The notes: generated by a model from the letters alone, not told the origin. 64,000 bases of DNA from Ascaphus truei (GCA_036426205.1 WSYH01001917.1:37912-101911); one strand, 5' to 3'. Shown: positions 10,397-21,555, counted from the stretch's first letter. Numbers and translations are program-made.

Positions 10397-11125
10397 TGTA
10401 ACAGGGACTTATCACTGTTGGAGAGAAACTGCTTCTAAATCCAGCCGTGTGCTGGTTAATTGTACACATGCAATCAACCAGACTCCACCTGGCTGATTTG
10501 GACTTTTAGAAAATGCCTGGTCTGAGAAACAGGAAGGAGATTCCTTAGCTCACAAGGGAGCTGGCAGAAGGAATAGGAAGGTTATGTTCTGAGAGGGAGA
10601 CAAAAGGGCACCAGACCTCTATGCCTGGACACTCAAGCAGATACCCAGACACCAGTGACCTGAAGGACAACCTGCTTTAAGGTATCGCTGAGACTTTGGG
10701 GTGATACGTGGTAACGGGTTTCCCCCCAGCCTTGAAGAGAGGGACTGGGGAAGTAAGTTAGCCCTTGCACAGGGATAGGTGTTTATTGTTTAATGTATAT
10801 TTTTGTTTGCTGTTGTCACGGGAGACTCCTGTGGCGGGTAGGATCTCGGTGGCCGGAACAGCACGAGCGTAGTAGGGGTCACAATCAGAGGGTCCGAGGC
10901 AGGCGGCAGACAGCGCAGTCAGGAAACAAGCAGAGGTCCGAGGCAGGCGGGAGGTAGCGACGTCAGGTAACAAGCAGAGGTCCGAGGCAGGCGGCAGGTA
11001 GCGAAGTCAGGTAACAAGCAGAGGTCAGCAACGAGGAGACTGGAACAGGACAGGGGAGCAAGGACAGGTCTGGGGGCAGGGACTGAGAACAGGAACAAAC
11101 AGGGACAAGCCAGATTACCGCAAGG
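10397..11125 (-). mobile_element. LTR-like fragments with a 44-bp tandem repeat
   Basis: The right part starts TGTCACGGGAG at 10815 and contains three near-identical 44-bp units from about 10886 to 11017, each with GAGGTCCGAGGCAGGCGG and AACAAGCA. This composition resembles Gypsy LTRs elsewhere in the window (37941-38708). The 10397-10810 part starts TGTAACAGGG and may be a separate LTR piece. Neither has coding sequence; the orientation is inferred from similarity. Confidence 0.45.
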
Positions 11126-11129
11126 GCTT

Positions 11130-12318
11130 TTACTGTGAACAGACTTCTATGGAACAGGTACAGAAAAATAGAAAATAGTTATGAGTGAGTAAAAATAATA
11201 TAGATTCTTGTAATAAAGTGCAATGTGAAATAGATAAGGTGGATAAATCAAGAAAGTGTCGTATAGCTTTAATACCGTGATTGTGATCAATAATTGAATA
11301 TAGGGAGGTCACATCTAATGTGACCCACCTATATTCCTTATGCCATTTAAGATCCTGTAAATTGAGAATGAGGTCCGCTGTATCCCTAATATAGGAAGGA
11401 AGTTGAAATACCAGGGGCTGTAGAAATTTGTCCACATACCGCGATAACCCATATCCCAAAGATCCAATACTCGCCACTATTGGTCGTCCCGGAGGATCGG
11501 CCAGTGATTTATGGATCTTTGGGAGATGGTGGAATACCAGAATTACGGGATGTTTACAATAGAGAAACTCACATTCCTTAAGACTAAGAACATTGAGAAT
11601 TCTCCCAAAAGATAACAATTCAGTCAATTTGAAAGAGTACAGAGATGTAGGATCCTCTTTAAGGACCTGATAAAAGTTGGGGTCCTGTAACTGTCTAAGT
11701 GCTTCCTGTTTGTATTGATTAGAAGACAGTACCACCAAGGCACCCCCCTTATCCGCGTTCCTAATCACGATGTTTAAATTTTTCTTAATTTGGTCAATTT
11801 GTTGTACCTCAGTGTAAGTCAAATTCCCAGATTTAGTATTAGAATATGAAAAACCCTGTGAAAGTAATCTTAGATCCCATTCAACTAAACATTCAAATGT
11901 AGTAATATAAGGGCCCCTGTTGTAATTGGGGCAAATTATTCTTCCGATAACCAGAATCTACAGAACCAAAGAAAGGCTGAGTATGTGTGGTTAAAGGCTC
12001 TCCTTGTGACTCTAATAAAGCATCCATATCGGAGATAACACAATTTTCTTGAAAATTTAGTGAATTCTCATTAAATACCGAATCAGACTGTACAAGTTCA
12101 ATAGAATCCGTATTTGTTTGTGTACCCAATAAACGATTTTTTGAAGCAAATAGTTTCTTTGGAGAAAGTTTACATGTAAATTTTTGGAGATCTATAACAG
12201 TTTGGAATAAATGGAAATTCTGTGTGGGTGCAAAACCTAATCCTTTATTTAAGAGCGTCAGTTGATCCAAGGAAAGATCTACACCTGATAAATTAATAAC
12301 ATTATCAGGAGAGTTCAT
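11130..12318 (-). pseudogene. PLE-2 ORF2 5' part: RT N-terminus and fingers/palm
   Basis: It starts at the ATG at 12318 that overlaps the ORF1 stop. The N-terminus has VINLSGVDLSLDQLTLLNKGLGFAPT, trimmed here to its recognisable core LLNKGLGFAPT, typical of PLE polyproteins. One frameshift near 11905 separates it from the RT frame. The RT frame shows RNADKGGALVVL, LPKIHK, PPGRPIVASIGS, LPSYIRDT, LDVTSLYSIIDHNHG and THNYFLF, then stops matching near 11160 at the insertion edge. No catalytic YxDD is present because the element breaks before it. Confidence 0.8.
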
Positions 12319-13292
12319 TCGTATTTCTTCCTCTTGGATCTGCCTCGGCTTTCGTCGTTTCCTCTGTGACCTTCGTGTTCTCCCCGGCCTTTGGGATTTG
12401 ACTGTAAAAAAGCCGAGGAGGGTTGACCAGATGATTTAGAAACCCTTGGTTTAAAAGTAGAAGTTGAAACTCTATCATCATAATTAGTAGCTCCCCGGTC
12501 ATCTCTTGAATGGCCAGTAAATCTATCAACGGACACAGATTGAGATCTTGTCTCATAGTCAGAAACATCTGAGTCAAAACTGGAAGTCTCAACTCTGGTG
12601 TTCTTTAAGATAGATTTATTTTGATTTTTCTTAAACCAATTTTTTGATTGTTGCTGTTTACCCCTTGGTGTACTTGAAGTAGTAAACTCCCTAGTAGCTT
12701 GTGGTCTCTGCCAACAATATATGTGGCTTTTGGTGTAGTCAATGCGATCTCTCTCAAATTTAGAGTGTTTCTTCTCACGAATAGTTTCTTCAATTGATTC
12801 TACATTAGAAGAAAGGGTTTTATCATTTTTAATAAATTGTTCCATTTTGGAAAATGGTTTTAATTTATTTTGCAGAGTCGCTATTTCTTCCATAAGCTTT
12901 GATTTTTCAGATGTTTTCTGTTGGATAATGAGATCCATAAGTTGTTTTGAACAAGTATCAAGGATTTTAACCCAATCTTGTTCAAATTTATTACTCAAGA
13001 AACCAAATGAAGGCACCTTTTTAACACGCAATCCCCTAGGGATTCTATTACATCTTATATAGTTCTCAAGTGAGGTAATATCCCACCAGAGTCTTATATT
13101 CATAACAAGAAGTTTTTCTAATTTGACAAAATGGTGTGTCAAGTCAGATGGTTCATCATATGTAATATCTAAGACCCCATCAAAAAGGTGTGCTGCTTTT
13201 TTGAAGCATCTAGTATTATCCCCACAAGAATAAACATATGTACTGTCATCATCATCTACTAAAACATTATCATCCTCATTAAACTCTTCCAT
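12315..13292 (-). CDS. PLE-2 ORF1: acidic, coiled-coil, basic-tail protein
   Basis: A 325-residue intact frame. The N-terminus is acidic (EEFNEDDNVLVDDDDS). The centre has a tryptophan-containing helical part (FEQDWVKILDTCSKQLMDL), then a Lys/Glu-rich predicted coiled coil of about 60 residues. The C-terminal third is rich in Ser, Arg, Gly and Lys, ending RSKRKKYE. It is likely the RNA-binding or assembly protein of the element, by analogy with other retroelement ORF1 products. A similar coiled-coil segment occurs in PLE-4 (35898-36173). Its TGA overlaps the ATG of the next ORF in an ATGA (12315-12318), suggesting termination-reinitiation. The start at 13292 is the first Met of the open frame, close to the inversion junction. 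Confidence 0.7.
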   Translation of the reverse strand: MEEFNEDDNVLVDDDDSTYVYSCGDNTRCFKKAAHLFDGVLDITYDEPSDLTHHFVKLEKLLVMNIRLWWDITSLENYIRCNRIPRGLRVKKVPSFGFLSNKFEQDWVKILDTCSKQLMDLIIQQKTSEKSKLMEEIATLQNKLKPFSKMEQFIKNDKTLSSNVESIEETIREKKHSKFERDRIDYTKSHIYCWQRPQATREFTTSSTPRGKQQQSKNWFKKNQNKSILKNTRVETSSFDSDVSDYETRSQSVSVDRFTGHSRDDRGATNYDDRVSTSTFKPRVSKSSGQPSSAFLQSNPKGRGEHEGHRGNDESRGRSKRKKYE

Positions 13293-13377
13293 GGTATATA
13301 AATGAAAATAATATTACAAAAAAGGAATAAATAGATAAATAATATCCAAAAAAGCTTGATAAAGTAGTCCTGCTCAA

Positions 13378-14438
13378 GTGGTTGTAGCCAAAAATAATAA
13401 TAAGTCCGCAGTGAACAAAATCAGATATAAAAAGTTTCCAATATTCAAGTATTCAAAAATTCAAAAAAATATTTATCGGAAAGAGAATTCCAGGAGTATG
13501 CTTCTCAATGCACGAAGTTGTCATCCCCGTTCATTGATTAGGAATTTTCTTGGATCTCAATTTATGAGATTGAAGAGACTTTGCTCTAATAATGATATTT
13601 TTCTGTCAAGGTCCAAAGAAATGTTTGACAGATTTTTGACCAGGGGCTTTTCTACAAAGGACATACAGGCAGCCTTTGTTAAAGCTGATTCTATGGACAG
13701 GGATGTTCTCATTCGGAAGACTGGATCTAGGTCTAAAACACCAAAGACGTCATCATATAATGTTACACAGAGTCCATTCTTTATAACTACCTATAGTTCA
13801 CAATCATCTCAAATTTCAAAGATTATATACAAACATTGGCATACACTTTTGTTGGATGAAGATATTGGTACTTTATTGCAAAATGGACCTAGATTCACTT
13901 TTCGTAAGGCTAAGACTTTGGCCTCCCACCTATCACCAAGTCTTTTTGACTCTAATTCAGGTCGTCCTAACATTACAACTATACCAAAGGGTTTTTATAG
14001 TTGTGCCATTTGCTCTATGTGTCAGTATGCATTACCTGCAAAATTTATAACTTATGCGAATGGTGTTAAAAAGTATTATATTAAGAATTTTCTGAACTGT
14101 ACACAAGTTTCGTTGTGTATGTTCTCTTATGTGCATGTGGCCACAGATATGTGGGCCGCACTATTAGACCTCTTAAGCTTCGTATAGCTGAACATACACG
14201 TTTAATTAGAAAGAAAGATCTTGTCCATCCAGTGTCCAGACACTTCTCCCAATGCCTTAGGGGGGGCATTGGAAATGTTTCCTTTTCTGCCATTGAACAT
14301 GTACCCCGTCACCCCAGGGGTGGTAATAGGGAAAATATATTAAACAAAAAGGAGATTTACTGGATATACACTCTCAGCACTCTCCATCCCCTTGGAATCA
14401 ATTCGGATTGGGAGTTGAAACATTTTCTACATGATTGA
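13378..14438 (+). pseudogene. PLE-2 3' part: RT thumb, linker and GIY-YIG endonuclease
   Basis: The open frame 13378-14187 becomes PLE-like from about 13480 (LLNARSCHPRSLIRNF, then FMRLKRLCSNN). It continues through the linker with C-x2-C-x2-C (YSCAICSMCQY). A frameshift near 14100 moves the reading to 14115-14438, which has the endonuclease: YVLLCACGHRYVGRTIRPLKLRIAEH, i.e. the Y...YVG pair with Arg and the EH helix, ending IYWIYTLSTLHPLGIN and a stop at 14438. The N-terminal part of the open frame before 13480 is inverted 5' UTR read through by chance. Confidence 0.8.
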
Positions 14439-14873
14439 GGGAATGGAGAGTGCTGAATTTTGTATTATCACATTATGTAAATATTGATGATATATGTTTT
14501 TTCTATTGGATTATCATTTCATTCAGGTTATGTGTTACTACATATATTTTGTTATTATTATTATTTATATTTTAATAGATTTGTTTTCATTATCATTATT
14601 TTGCTTCCATGATTAATTGTTTATTCATCTATTTATAGCTCTTGACATCATGATCTTTGTTTTTAATTTTTTGTTTTTTATTGTGTGTTTTTTTTATATG
14701 GATATATATGCATACGGTTGACCTTTTCTGTGCGACTAGTCAGTGTTAATGTGTCACCAATTACATATGTTTCTACTCTAATGTGATCATTTGTATCTGC
14801 TGAGTCTGATTTGTAGCCATCCAATCAGATTCTAGTTGCTTCTATATAGACGTGTCCGCTATCAGGAAAATGT

Positions 14874-14916
14874 ACTCTTTGATAAAGTCCCATGTCGGGA
14901 TGAAACGCGTCAGAGT
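14874..14916 (+). ncRNA. Hammerhead-ribozyme-like motif in PLE-2 tail
   Basis: Stem I is ACTCT (14874-14878) with AGAGT (14912-14916), perfectly complementary. Stem II is GTCCC (14887-14891) with GGGAT (14897-14901). GAAAC is at 14902-14906, then GCGT and the cleavage base C at 14911, giving a minimal stem III. The first core strand is TTGATAA (14879-14885) instead of CUGANGA, so C3 and G8 are changed, and there is an extra A before stem II. The fold is preserved but activity is unlikely. It lies 440 bp downstream of the endonuclease stop. Confidence 0.65.
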
Positions 14917-16115
14917 GGTCTTATCCATGATGTCCAGTCTTTTTTTGTAATAAAATTTATTTTTTAATCTACCAAGCTTGTGTCGGTAAAAGGGAGTAGT
15001 GACCATTCATTTTTTCTACCTTATTCATTATCTCGGAATGGAGCACACAGAGGTCTCATAACGGTAGCAGGTGCTGATCATCATTATTCAGCAGAGGTGG
15101 TATCCTGACGATCTATGCGCCGGAGGAGCGACGCATGCTGGATCCCCAGTCAGAGACAAGCTTGGCTCTCTGGACGTGGCCTAGACAAACTACATTGCCG
15201 GAGTGCACTGTGTGCGGGTTCCAGTCAAGCGCAGCTGATTGTTCCCGTGACGTCATCTCCATCGACCGGCTGGGGAGTTGGTGTGACTTCCAGATAGCAG
15301 AGCGTTAACGGCATCCATTAGAACCTTGCGCAGCAGCGCCCTGCTTTCCTGGTTCCAGCAGCCGTGTACCCGCATGTTACAGGTTACGGGTGTTTCGTTC
15401 ATTTACACAGCTCAGCTGTTGGGGTGGCAGGTTTACTAACCGGCAAAGGGCAGCATTTATTTGGGACATGTATTGAACTTACAAGTGGTGTGTCTGCGGT
15501 CAAATTACTATGTACCTCTAGTTACTATTTGCTATTCGGCGCCTAGTTGGTTTATTTATACCAAGAAGCTACCCCTTACCCTATAACTTTATTATCATTA
15601 TATACCTGCATTGAGACCACTTCCCTTGTTGCACCTGGACAGTGGCTGTATACTTGCCTATATACCTATACGTGATTGTTTAGCATTGGAACACGGGAGG
15701 TCATTCTCCACCTTTTTTCTTGGATTGCCAACAGACAATCTGCCCTTGTATTATAAATGGGCCATGGGGTCTGGATTGACAAAATTGGTATTTTTAATGG
15801 TTTTTCATTTTTGAGGGGCTTATGGGATTTGAACGTGTTGTTTTTAGTTAAAAGTCTTTATGTAGATGTTAGGCATCTGCTCTTTTTGGATTAGTTCTCG
15901 GAGGCCAAGACCCTGAAAATAAGGGTGGCCCTCTAAATGTATGGGGTAACTGATCTTTATTATTTGAATGTATCCTTTGAGTGACAAGAGAGCTACAAAG
16001 GCTCTCTAAGATTTTTATAAAAAACCCTTAAATCTGTGTCCTCTTGTGTGTATGCATGTATATAGTGTGGTGTGTGTGTGTGTATATATATAAATTAATA
16101 TATTAGATATAATAT

Positions 16116-16158
<43 letters not shown>

Positions 16159-16260
16159 TATATTAATATATATATAGTTACCAGATGAAAGTCCAGTAAT
16201 GGAGACGCACATGCGAGTAGTCATGCAGACAAATAATTGTATTGGAACAAAGGGCACTGC
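14917..16260. other. PLE-2 tail and unidentified non-coding DNA
   Basis: No coding sequence is recognised. A poly(A)-like TAATAAAATTTATT is near 14950. The rest (15000-16070) is moderately GC-balanced DNA, possibly pseudo-LTR. A long (TA)n tract follows at 16083-16175. Confidence 0.4.
16083..16175. repeat. (TA)n microsatellite
   Basis: A long TA dinucleotide tract with a few interruptions. The Tyr/Ile-only open frame across it is an artefact. Confidence 0.9.
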
Positions 16261-16302
16261 AACCAACGTTTCGGTCACCACAGAGGGACCTTCATCAGGG
16301 TT
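16261..16302 (-). ncRNA. Hammerhead-ribozyme-like motif, core strands intact
   Basis: Read on the minus strand: stem I AACC (16302-16299) with GGTT (16264-16261); core CTGATGA (16298-16292) intact; one extra A at 16291; stem II GGTC (16290-16287) with GACC (16276-16273); GAAAC (16272-16268) intact; then GTT before stem I. It is a recognisable hammerhead architecture, but the extra residue before stem II and the very short stem III make self-cleavage uncertain. No PLE protein is adjacent. Confidence 0.6.
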
Positions 16303-17300
16303 ATGCGGTATATGTATATATAGATATTTCTATATGATGTTTTTAATGTAAATATACTTTTTATTTTTAGTTCACATGCCTATTGTTTTATGCTAATATT
16401 GTCCGAAAGCCAAATTCAATCCTACAGAGTGGGAATTAGATGTGTTTTGGGGGAGATTTATGGAGTGTGGGTGTTGGCTGTTGGTACCACCCTGGTTAGA
16501 CCACCTGGGGCTGGGGATATTATGGTAGAGGCTAATCCTGTGTTTGCCTTAGAGGTTAGTAAAGCATTGCCATGCAGTGCTCTTAGGTAGACAATCGGGT
16601 ATGTAATGTATGTTGAGAATGTATTAACCCCTATGGTGCCTGTACGATGCATTGGTATTTTCAGACATCAAAGGGGTTATGTATTACAGTACCTGCTATT
16701 GGCTGTGTAATAACTCTTATTACATAACCCTATGATAGAAGTATATAAGATTCCCCTCCCACATTGCATCACTAGCAGTAATTATCTCTCATTTACCAGT
16801 GGAAGTAATTACTGAATATCTATCACAATTTTAATATTGTGTTTGGTACATTTTTACGGCTATGTTGCTGACTTAGGGCATAACATTGTGGTAAAAACGT
16901 TCATTATTATTTTTGTTTTACTAGTTAAGATATTTAATCCACAACAAAGACCAGATATGTCTGGTTAAGGGATACACCAAACATTAGCGCTGATAGATCA
17001 CTGCACATTGGACACTTTTTTCCCTTTTTTACTGTATGTCAGAATAATAGAATATTTTTGGTGAATTCTTGAGTGAGATAAGGAAAATAATCATATTTCC
17101 CTAACAAAAATGAAAAAAAGGTATTTATTTCATAGCAATTTGTTGCAATTTAAAGTAGCAGTCCAAGCTGACGTTTATTTAATTTTTTCCCCTTTAATAT
17201 GAGCCTCAATACAATCCACACAATGATAAGTAATTATCTGAGTTTCCAATCAAGCCATTCTCCTGTGATCGATCACCGAAGATTCCGTTCGGGATATCAC
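16303..17300. other. Non-coding stretch
   Basis: I see no gene. Around 16630-16740, ACCCCTATGGTG and AAAGGGGTTATGTATTACAG form loose inverted repeats, resembling the CCCCTTAA hairpins further right. Confidence 0.35.
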
Positions 17301-17721
17301 TGTAACGATGCTCATCTCTAGCAGGAAGTGGACACGCAGGGCTGAGTTACAGTAGGAAGTTGAAATAACCGACCTGAGCCAAGGGACAGAGTCCTGATAG
17401 AGTAGTGAGTTGTAGGTCGAAGGTCAGGGCTGGCAGCAGTGTTGTGAAGTCGGTGTGGATTCTGAGGTCGAGGCAGGCTGAAGACAAGTATAGTCGAGGT
17501 ACATGAGCCGGGTCTGGTAACGTGAAAGACAATAAGCATAAACGTGTTGCATGAACACAGCAGGAAACTGGAACTTTGCACAGCAACTTCCTGCTCAGAG
17601 GGCAGTCCTTTTAAAGGAAGTTGCCAGAGACAAAGATGGATGATTTGGCCACAGAGGGCGAGCAAGAGCAAAATCCCGAACAGGAATCTAAATTCCGGTA
17701 AGGATTTTGCCAAATCAAATA
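17301..17721 (-). repeat. 3' LTR of Gypsy-1
   Basis: About 421 bp. On the minus strand it begins TATTTGATTTGG just after a purine-rich GGATAGGGTGGTAC tract and ends GATGAGCATCGTTACA. The expected TG start has become TA. Its left end matches that of the 5' LTR fragment at 21556. Confidence 0.65.
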
Positions 17722-17755
17722 GTACCACCCTATCCAGAATCGATCTCCGGACGAT

Positions 17756-18690
17756 TTAGATGGGCTTGTCGGGGGATCTCCGGTCGAACCCTCGAATCAA
17801 GGAGGAAGTGTGGACATAACCAGCCTTCACCCAAGAATTCTCCAATGGATCGTATCCCCTCCAAGACACCAGGTACTGGAGACCGCCTTGAGATCTAAGA
17901 GAATCCAGAATCCGACGAATTATATACTCCTCTTGACCATCCACCAGAACCAGTCCTGGAAGGGTGGGAGCAGAAGAGAAGTTGTTGCAGACCACCACCT
18001 TTAGTGGAGACACATGGAAGACCGGAGGAATCTTTAAAGTATCTGTTAGTTCCAATTTAAACACGACTGGATTTACTTGTTTTGAAATCTTGTAGGGGCC
18101 TATAAACCTGGGTCCGAGCTTCAGGGAATGAATCTTCAAATGGAAATTCCTAGTAGACAGCAAGATGTGGTCTCCCACACGGAACTGAAGAGCTGGCCAA
18201 CGATGCTTGTCCGCAAAGTCCTTCTGCAGAAGGGAGGCCTTAGTTAAATTGGCATGAATCCTCTTCCACAGAGACTGTAGCTCCTGGAACTTGTCATCCG
18301 CCGCAGGTACTCCAGAAAGAAAGACGGATGCTGGGAGAGACGAAGGATGGAACCCACAAGGTAGAGTTCATGGTACCTTTGATTGAGCACAGATAGCACA
18401 GGCGGCTACAAAGTCCTTAATGTCTTTGTGACCATCTGGCCACCATAAGAGGCGTTCTATGAAATCCCATGTCTTCCTAACTCTCGGGTGACCAGCCAGC
18501 TTGAATCGATGCCCCACTGCAAAACTTCACTACGAAACTGGGGCGAAACAAACAACTTGGATTTACGCGCAGACGTAGGCCTAGGATCCTCCACCTGTGA
18601 TTGCGATATCCATTGTAATAAAGTGGATGAAACTGCCGAAATAATCTGAGATGGTGGAATGACTCCTGTGATCAAGTCAATTGTACAATC
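17756..18690 (-). pseudogene. Gypsy-1 integrase N- and C-terminal remnants with chromodomain
   Basis: The 17756-18178 frame shows the integrase C-terminal region (HSLKLGPRFIGPYKISKQ, then FHVSPLK) followed by a chromodomain (EEYIIRRILDSLRSQGG, LQYLVSWRGYDPLENSWV). The chromodomain may tether integration to modified histones in this clade. The frame 18457-18675 corresponds to the zinc-binding N-terminal region after RNase H. Between them the DDE core is missing. Just upstream, CDCTIDLITGVIPPS (the RT leader) runs directly into QIISAV, marking deletion of RT and RNase H. Confidence 0.75.
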
Positions 18691-18720
18691 ACATGCCTGA
18701 TGCAGTGGTAACTCCTTGGC

Positions 18721-19286
18721 TTATTTCTCGTTAAGAATATCCAAAAAATCCTGGTAGATGACGGGAAGAGCAATAGGGAGAGACACGGATGACAGCGGTG
18801 AGTCAGAGCTGGGACAAAGCATAGTCATACAAGTCCCATGACATCGCTGGCCCAAAGCAGTCACTTGTCCTGTTTCCCATAGCCCAATAATCAACTGGGT
18901 GTGTAACCAAGGAAGACCTAATACTACAGGTGCTGAGGGTGAGTAGATAATCATGAAAGGGAGTTGATCCTTATGTAGAAATCTAACGTTCATTCTCAGG
19001 GATATAGACTCTTGGGTGATGCTGCTTGGCGAACGAAAGATTGAGGAAGTTACTGGCTGCTCCGGAATCCACAAAGGGCTGAGTAGAGACTGAGGCCAAA
19101 ACCCCTGAAAGAGAAACCATCAGAAGAATCCGGAAAGGCACAGAGGGAGGAGGGATGGTAGCAATTTCCAGCGAATGCTCTTCCAACTTCACTGGACACA
19201 GGTGTTTTCCCACAATAAAGGCAAACGCCCAAGGCACACCTCCTGCTTCTCTCCTGTTCTGATAGTCTGGTAGTACCTAGCTGCAT
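18721..19286 (-). pseudogene. Gypsy-1 gag C-terminus and protease (frameshifted)
   Basis: A partial zinc-knuckle segment, GVCLYCGKT, is near 19215. The protease region has FVDSGAASNFLN near 19090 (the D-S-G catalytic motif) and PVVLGLPWLHTQ near 18920. Two overlapping frames show at least one frameshift near 19050. The ORF ends near 18721 just before the RT leader. Confidence 0.7.
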
Positions 19287-19408
19287 TGGCTCGGAGAAAC
19301 AAAGTTTGGGGCCAACTGAGTAGTCGGGCTCCTAACAGCACGGCACTTCTCGGGCAGGCGTTCCTGCATTTTGAGATCGATCAAGCTCCTTAGGGAGGTT
19401 CCGGACGG

Positions 19409-20092
19409 TCAGCTCATCTTTTCAGTGCTCCGATAGTCCCTGCCAAAAGGCCACAACTTGAGCTTCATTATTCCAGCCGGTTTCAGCCACGAGGGTTTGA
19501 AACTCAATGGCGTATTGACCCACCGTGCGAGTTCCCTGGCGAATCCGCAGGAGTGAAGCTGATGCTGAAGATACACATCCTGGAGCATCAAACACCAACT
19601 TGAAGGCATGGATGAAGGCAAGGAAACAACTGATCAGGGGCGAATCATTCTCCCTGAGGGGAGAGGCCCAGGCCAGTGCCTTGTCAGAGAGAAGAGAAAC
19701 AATGTAGGCCACCATGACCATGGCAGTACGTGGTGAACATAGATGGTTGTTATTCAAATTGAATAGAACATTGATTAAGAAATCCCCTGCATGGCATCAT
19801 ACCGTAGAGGAGTCGGGATCCGAGGTTCTCTGGTCGCTGGGGATAACAGGAGCTGTATCGGAGCCGCATCTGCAGCCCTCAAGTACAGCTGACAGGTGCC
19901 TACGTGGGGATACTTACCCCTGACAAAGAAGGACCACCTTTGAAAAGCGTAGGGTTGCCGGGAGGACCAGTTACGGTGTAACACCAAAGACCGGAAGTGA
20001 CGTAGAAAGCCGGCTGGATTGGCGGTGGATGTCGCAGAAACCCGAGTAGAACACACAAACTGGTCTGCCTCTATTTTTGTTTTCACACTGTC
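19409..20092 (-). pseudogene. Gypsy-1 gag capsid region (interrupted)
   Basis: Frame 19422-19757 encodes the retrotransposon capsid region: ALAWASPLRENDSPL, then GTRTVGQYAIEFQTLVAETGWN and VVAFWQGLSEH. The upstream frame 19775-20086 carries the gag N-terminal part. The coding region is cut at about 20092 by the fold-back insertion. The gag start (MDLTEVGYAITLQG) is found on the far side at 21538. Confidence 0.7.
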
Positions 20093-21500
20093 ATGTGTTT
20101 AATCAGTACCTGAACTTTTATAAAGCTGGAGCTTTTACAAAAGAAGTCCCTCTTGAAATTATTATTGCCAAAACGGAGGTGAATTGTCTTCAAAAGATAC
20201 CGTTACGTGCCTGTATAGGCACTTTTAAGTAAGTGCATATCTTACCACTTCTATGTGCTGAAATTATCATGTGAATGTACTTCACTATATTGCTCTTTTT
20301 CTTTCTCACATCTTTTCCATATCACGAGGAGTGGTGTATGTGGGGTGTTTAACCAAAAATGGCGCTCATATGCATTTACAAACAGACAGTGATATAATCA
20401 ATAAAATAGTGATAAAGTGATACTTAAACAAACACAATGGTTGATTGCAGCTGTGACCTGGTGTAGGATTTCTTTCTCAATCCTCGTTTGAAGAAGTGGC
20501 AAGTGGATCATCAGGAAGCGCATACCATGTGGGAACACATAAAAAATGCTTATGGTGCAATATTGTGCAAACAATGTTGAAAGAAATTGTCTAGCCCAAA
20601 AATGTGTACACAGAATACTCACAAACGTGAGGTAGGATACAGACACATAAAGGTATCTTTTACGAACTGGTGTCAGTCTGTCAAGTATGTTGTTGCCAGA
20701 GGAGTGTGGTTCTCAGCTGACCTTAGGGTAGGAAAACACTGGACATAGCGTAGACTGTATGACAATTTAATAAATGAAGTAGTTATATTCCAATCTACTC
20801 ACATGGTGCAAGATAAAAAACAGCATTTTAGATCTCAATGATCTCTGCAAATTTCGCTCTGTGCTGCCACCGGATGGAATCTCTCTCTCGGATCTTTCTC
20901 CTTCTCTGCTGTGCGTGTCACGGGTGCGTGTCAGCGACCGGAAGTGACGTCATCAGCATCCGAGGCTTCCGGTGGGTAGAGACAGCTTCACTCTACGCGT
21001 TTCACCTATCCTAGGCGTCCTAAGGTCAGCTGAGAACCACACTCCTCTGGCAACAACATACTTGACAGACTGACACCAGTTCGTAAAAGATACCTTTATG
21101 TGTCTGTATCCTACCTCACGTTTGTGAGTATTCTGTGTACACATTTTTGGGCTAGACAATTTCTTTCAACATTGTTTGCACAATATTGCACCATAAGCAT
21201 TTTTTATGTGTTCCCACATGGTATGCGCTTCCTGATGATCCACTTGCCATATCACGAGGAGTGCCTGAACATTGTGAACATTTTTGCTGCTGCTGGGAAT
21301 TGGGAACAATTCAACTGTTCAAGCTGCACCACATCAACATATCTCTAAAAGTTTGGACTTTATTTATGTTAGAGCGCTTCTATCTTTGCTAAAAAAAGGT
21401 GCCTATGTGGGTGACTAAGTCCTGCACCGCATAACACATCCATGCCAGTTATTGCTCGTGTAGGGAAAGGTGTTGCTCATTATCCCCCAAATACTATCCT
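20092..21500. mobile_element. Fold-back insertion nested in Gypsy-1 gag
   Basis: About 1.4 kb lies between the two parts of gag. It contains near-perfect inverted arms at about 20494-20731 and 21016-21252 (about 237 bp each), spaced by about 285 bp. ATATCACGAGGAGTG is present both before the left arm (near 20322) and after the right arm (near 21248). The spacer holds a CGGAAGTGACGTCATCAG motif and, on the minus strand, GAAACGCGTAGAGTG (21003-20989), which looks like the 3' half of a hammerhead. No coding potential. Confidence 0.7.
20494..21252. repeat. Long inverted repeat (about 237-bp arms)
   Basis: The left arm from AAGTGGCAAGTGGATCATC to CAGCTGACCTTAGG is matched in reverse complement from CCTAAGGTCAGCTGAG to GATGATCCACTTGCC. 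The arms are nearly identical by eye. They contain no ORF of interest; the same ORF found on both strands (around 20398 and 21100) reflects the palindrome. Confidence 0.85.
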
Positions 21501-21555
21501 TGCAGGGTAATGGCATATCCTACCTCAGTGAGGTCCATATTTGGGCCGGGCAAAA

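Larger units (their letters stand above)
11130..14916. mobile_element. Penelope-like element PLE-2 with inverted 5' half
   Basis: The 5' portion (5' UTR, ORF1, ORF2 up to the RT palm) is on the minus strand from about 13480 down to 11160. The 3' portion (thumb, linker, GIY-YIG, hammerhead-like motif) is on the plus strand from about 13480 to 14916. The element start therefore abuts the thumb at the junction. About 130 residues of RT, including GTAMG, YxDD and the FLDL region, are missing between the two halves. This is the geometry produced by twin priming in LINEs. Both halves keep long open frames, so the insertion seems fairly young. Confidence 0.75.
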
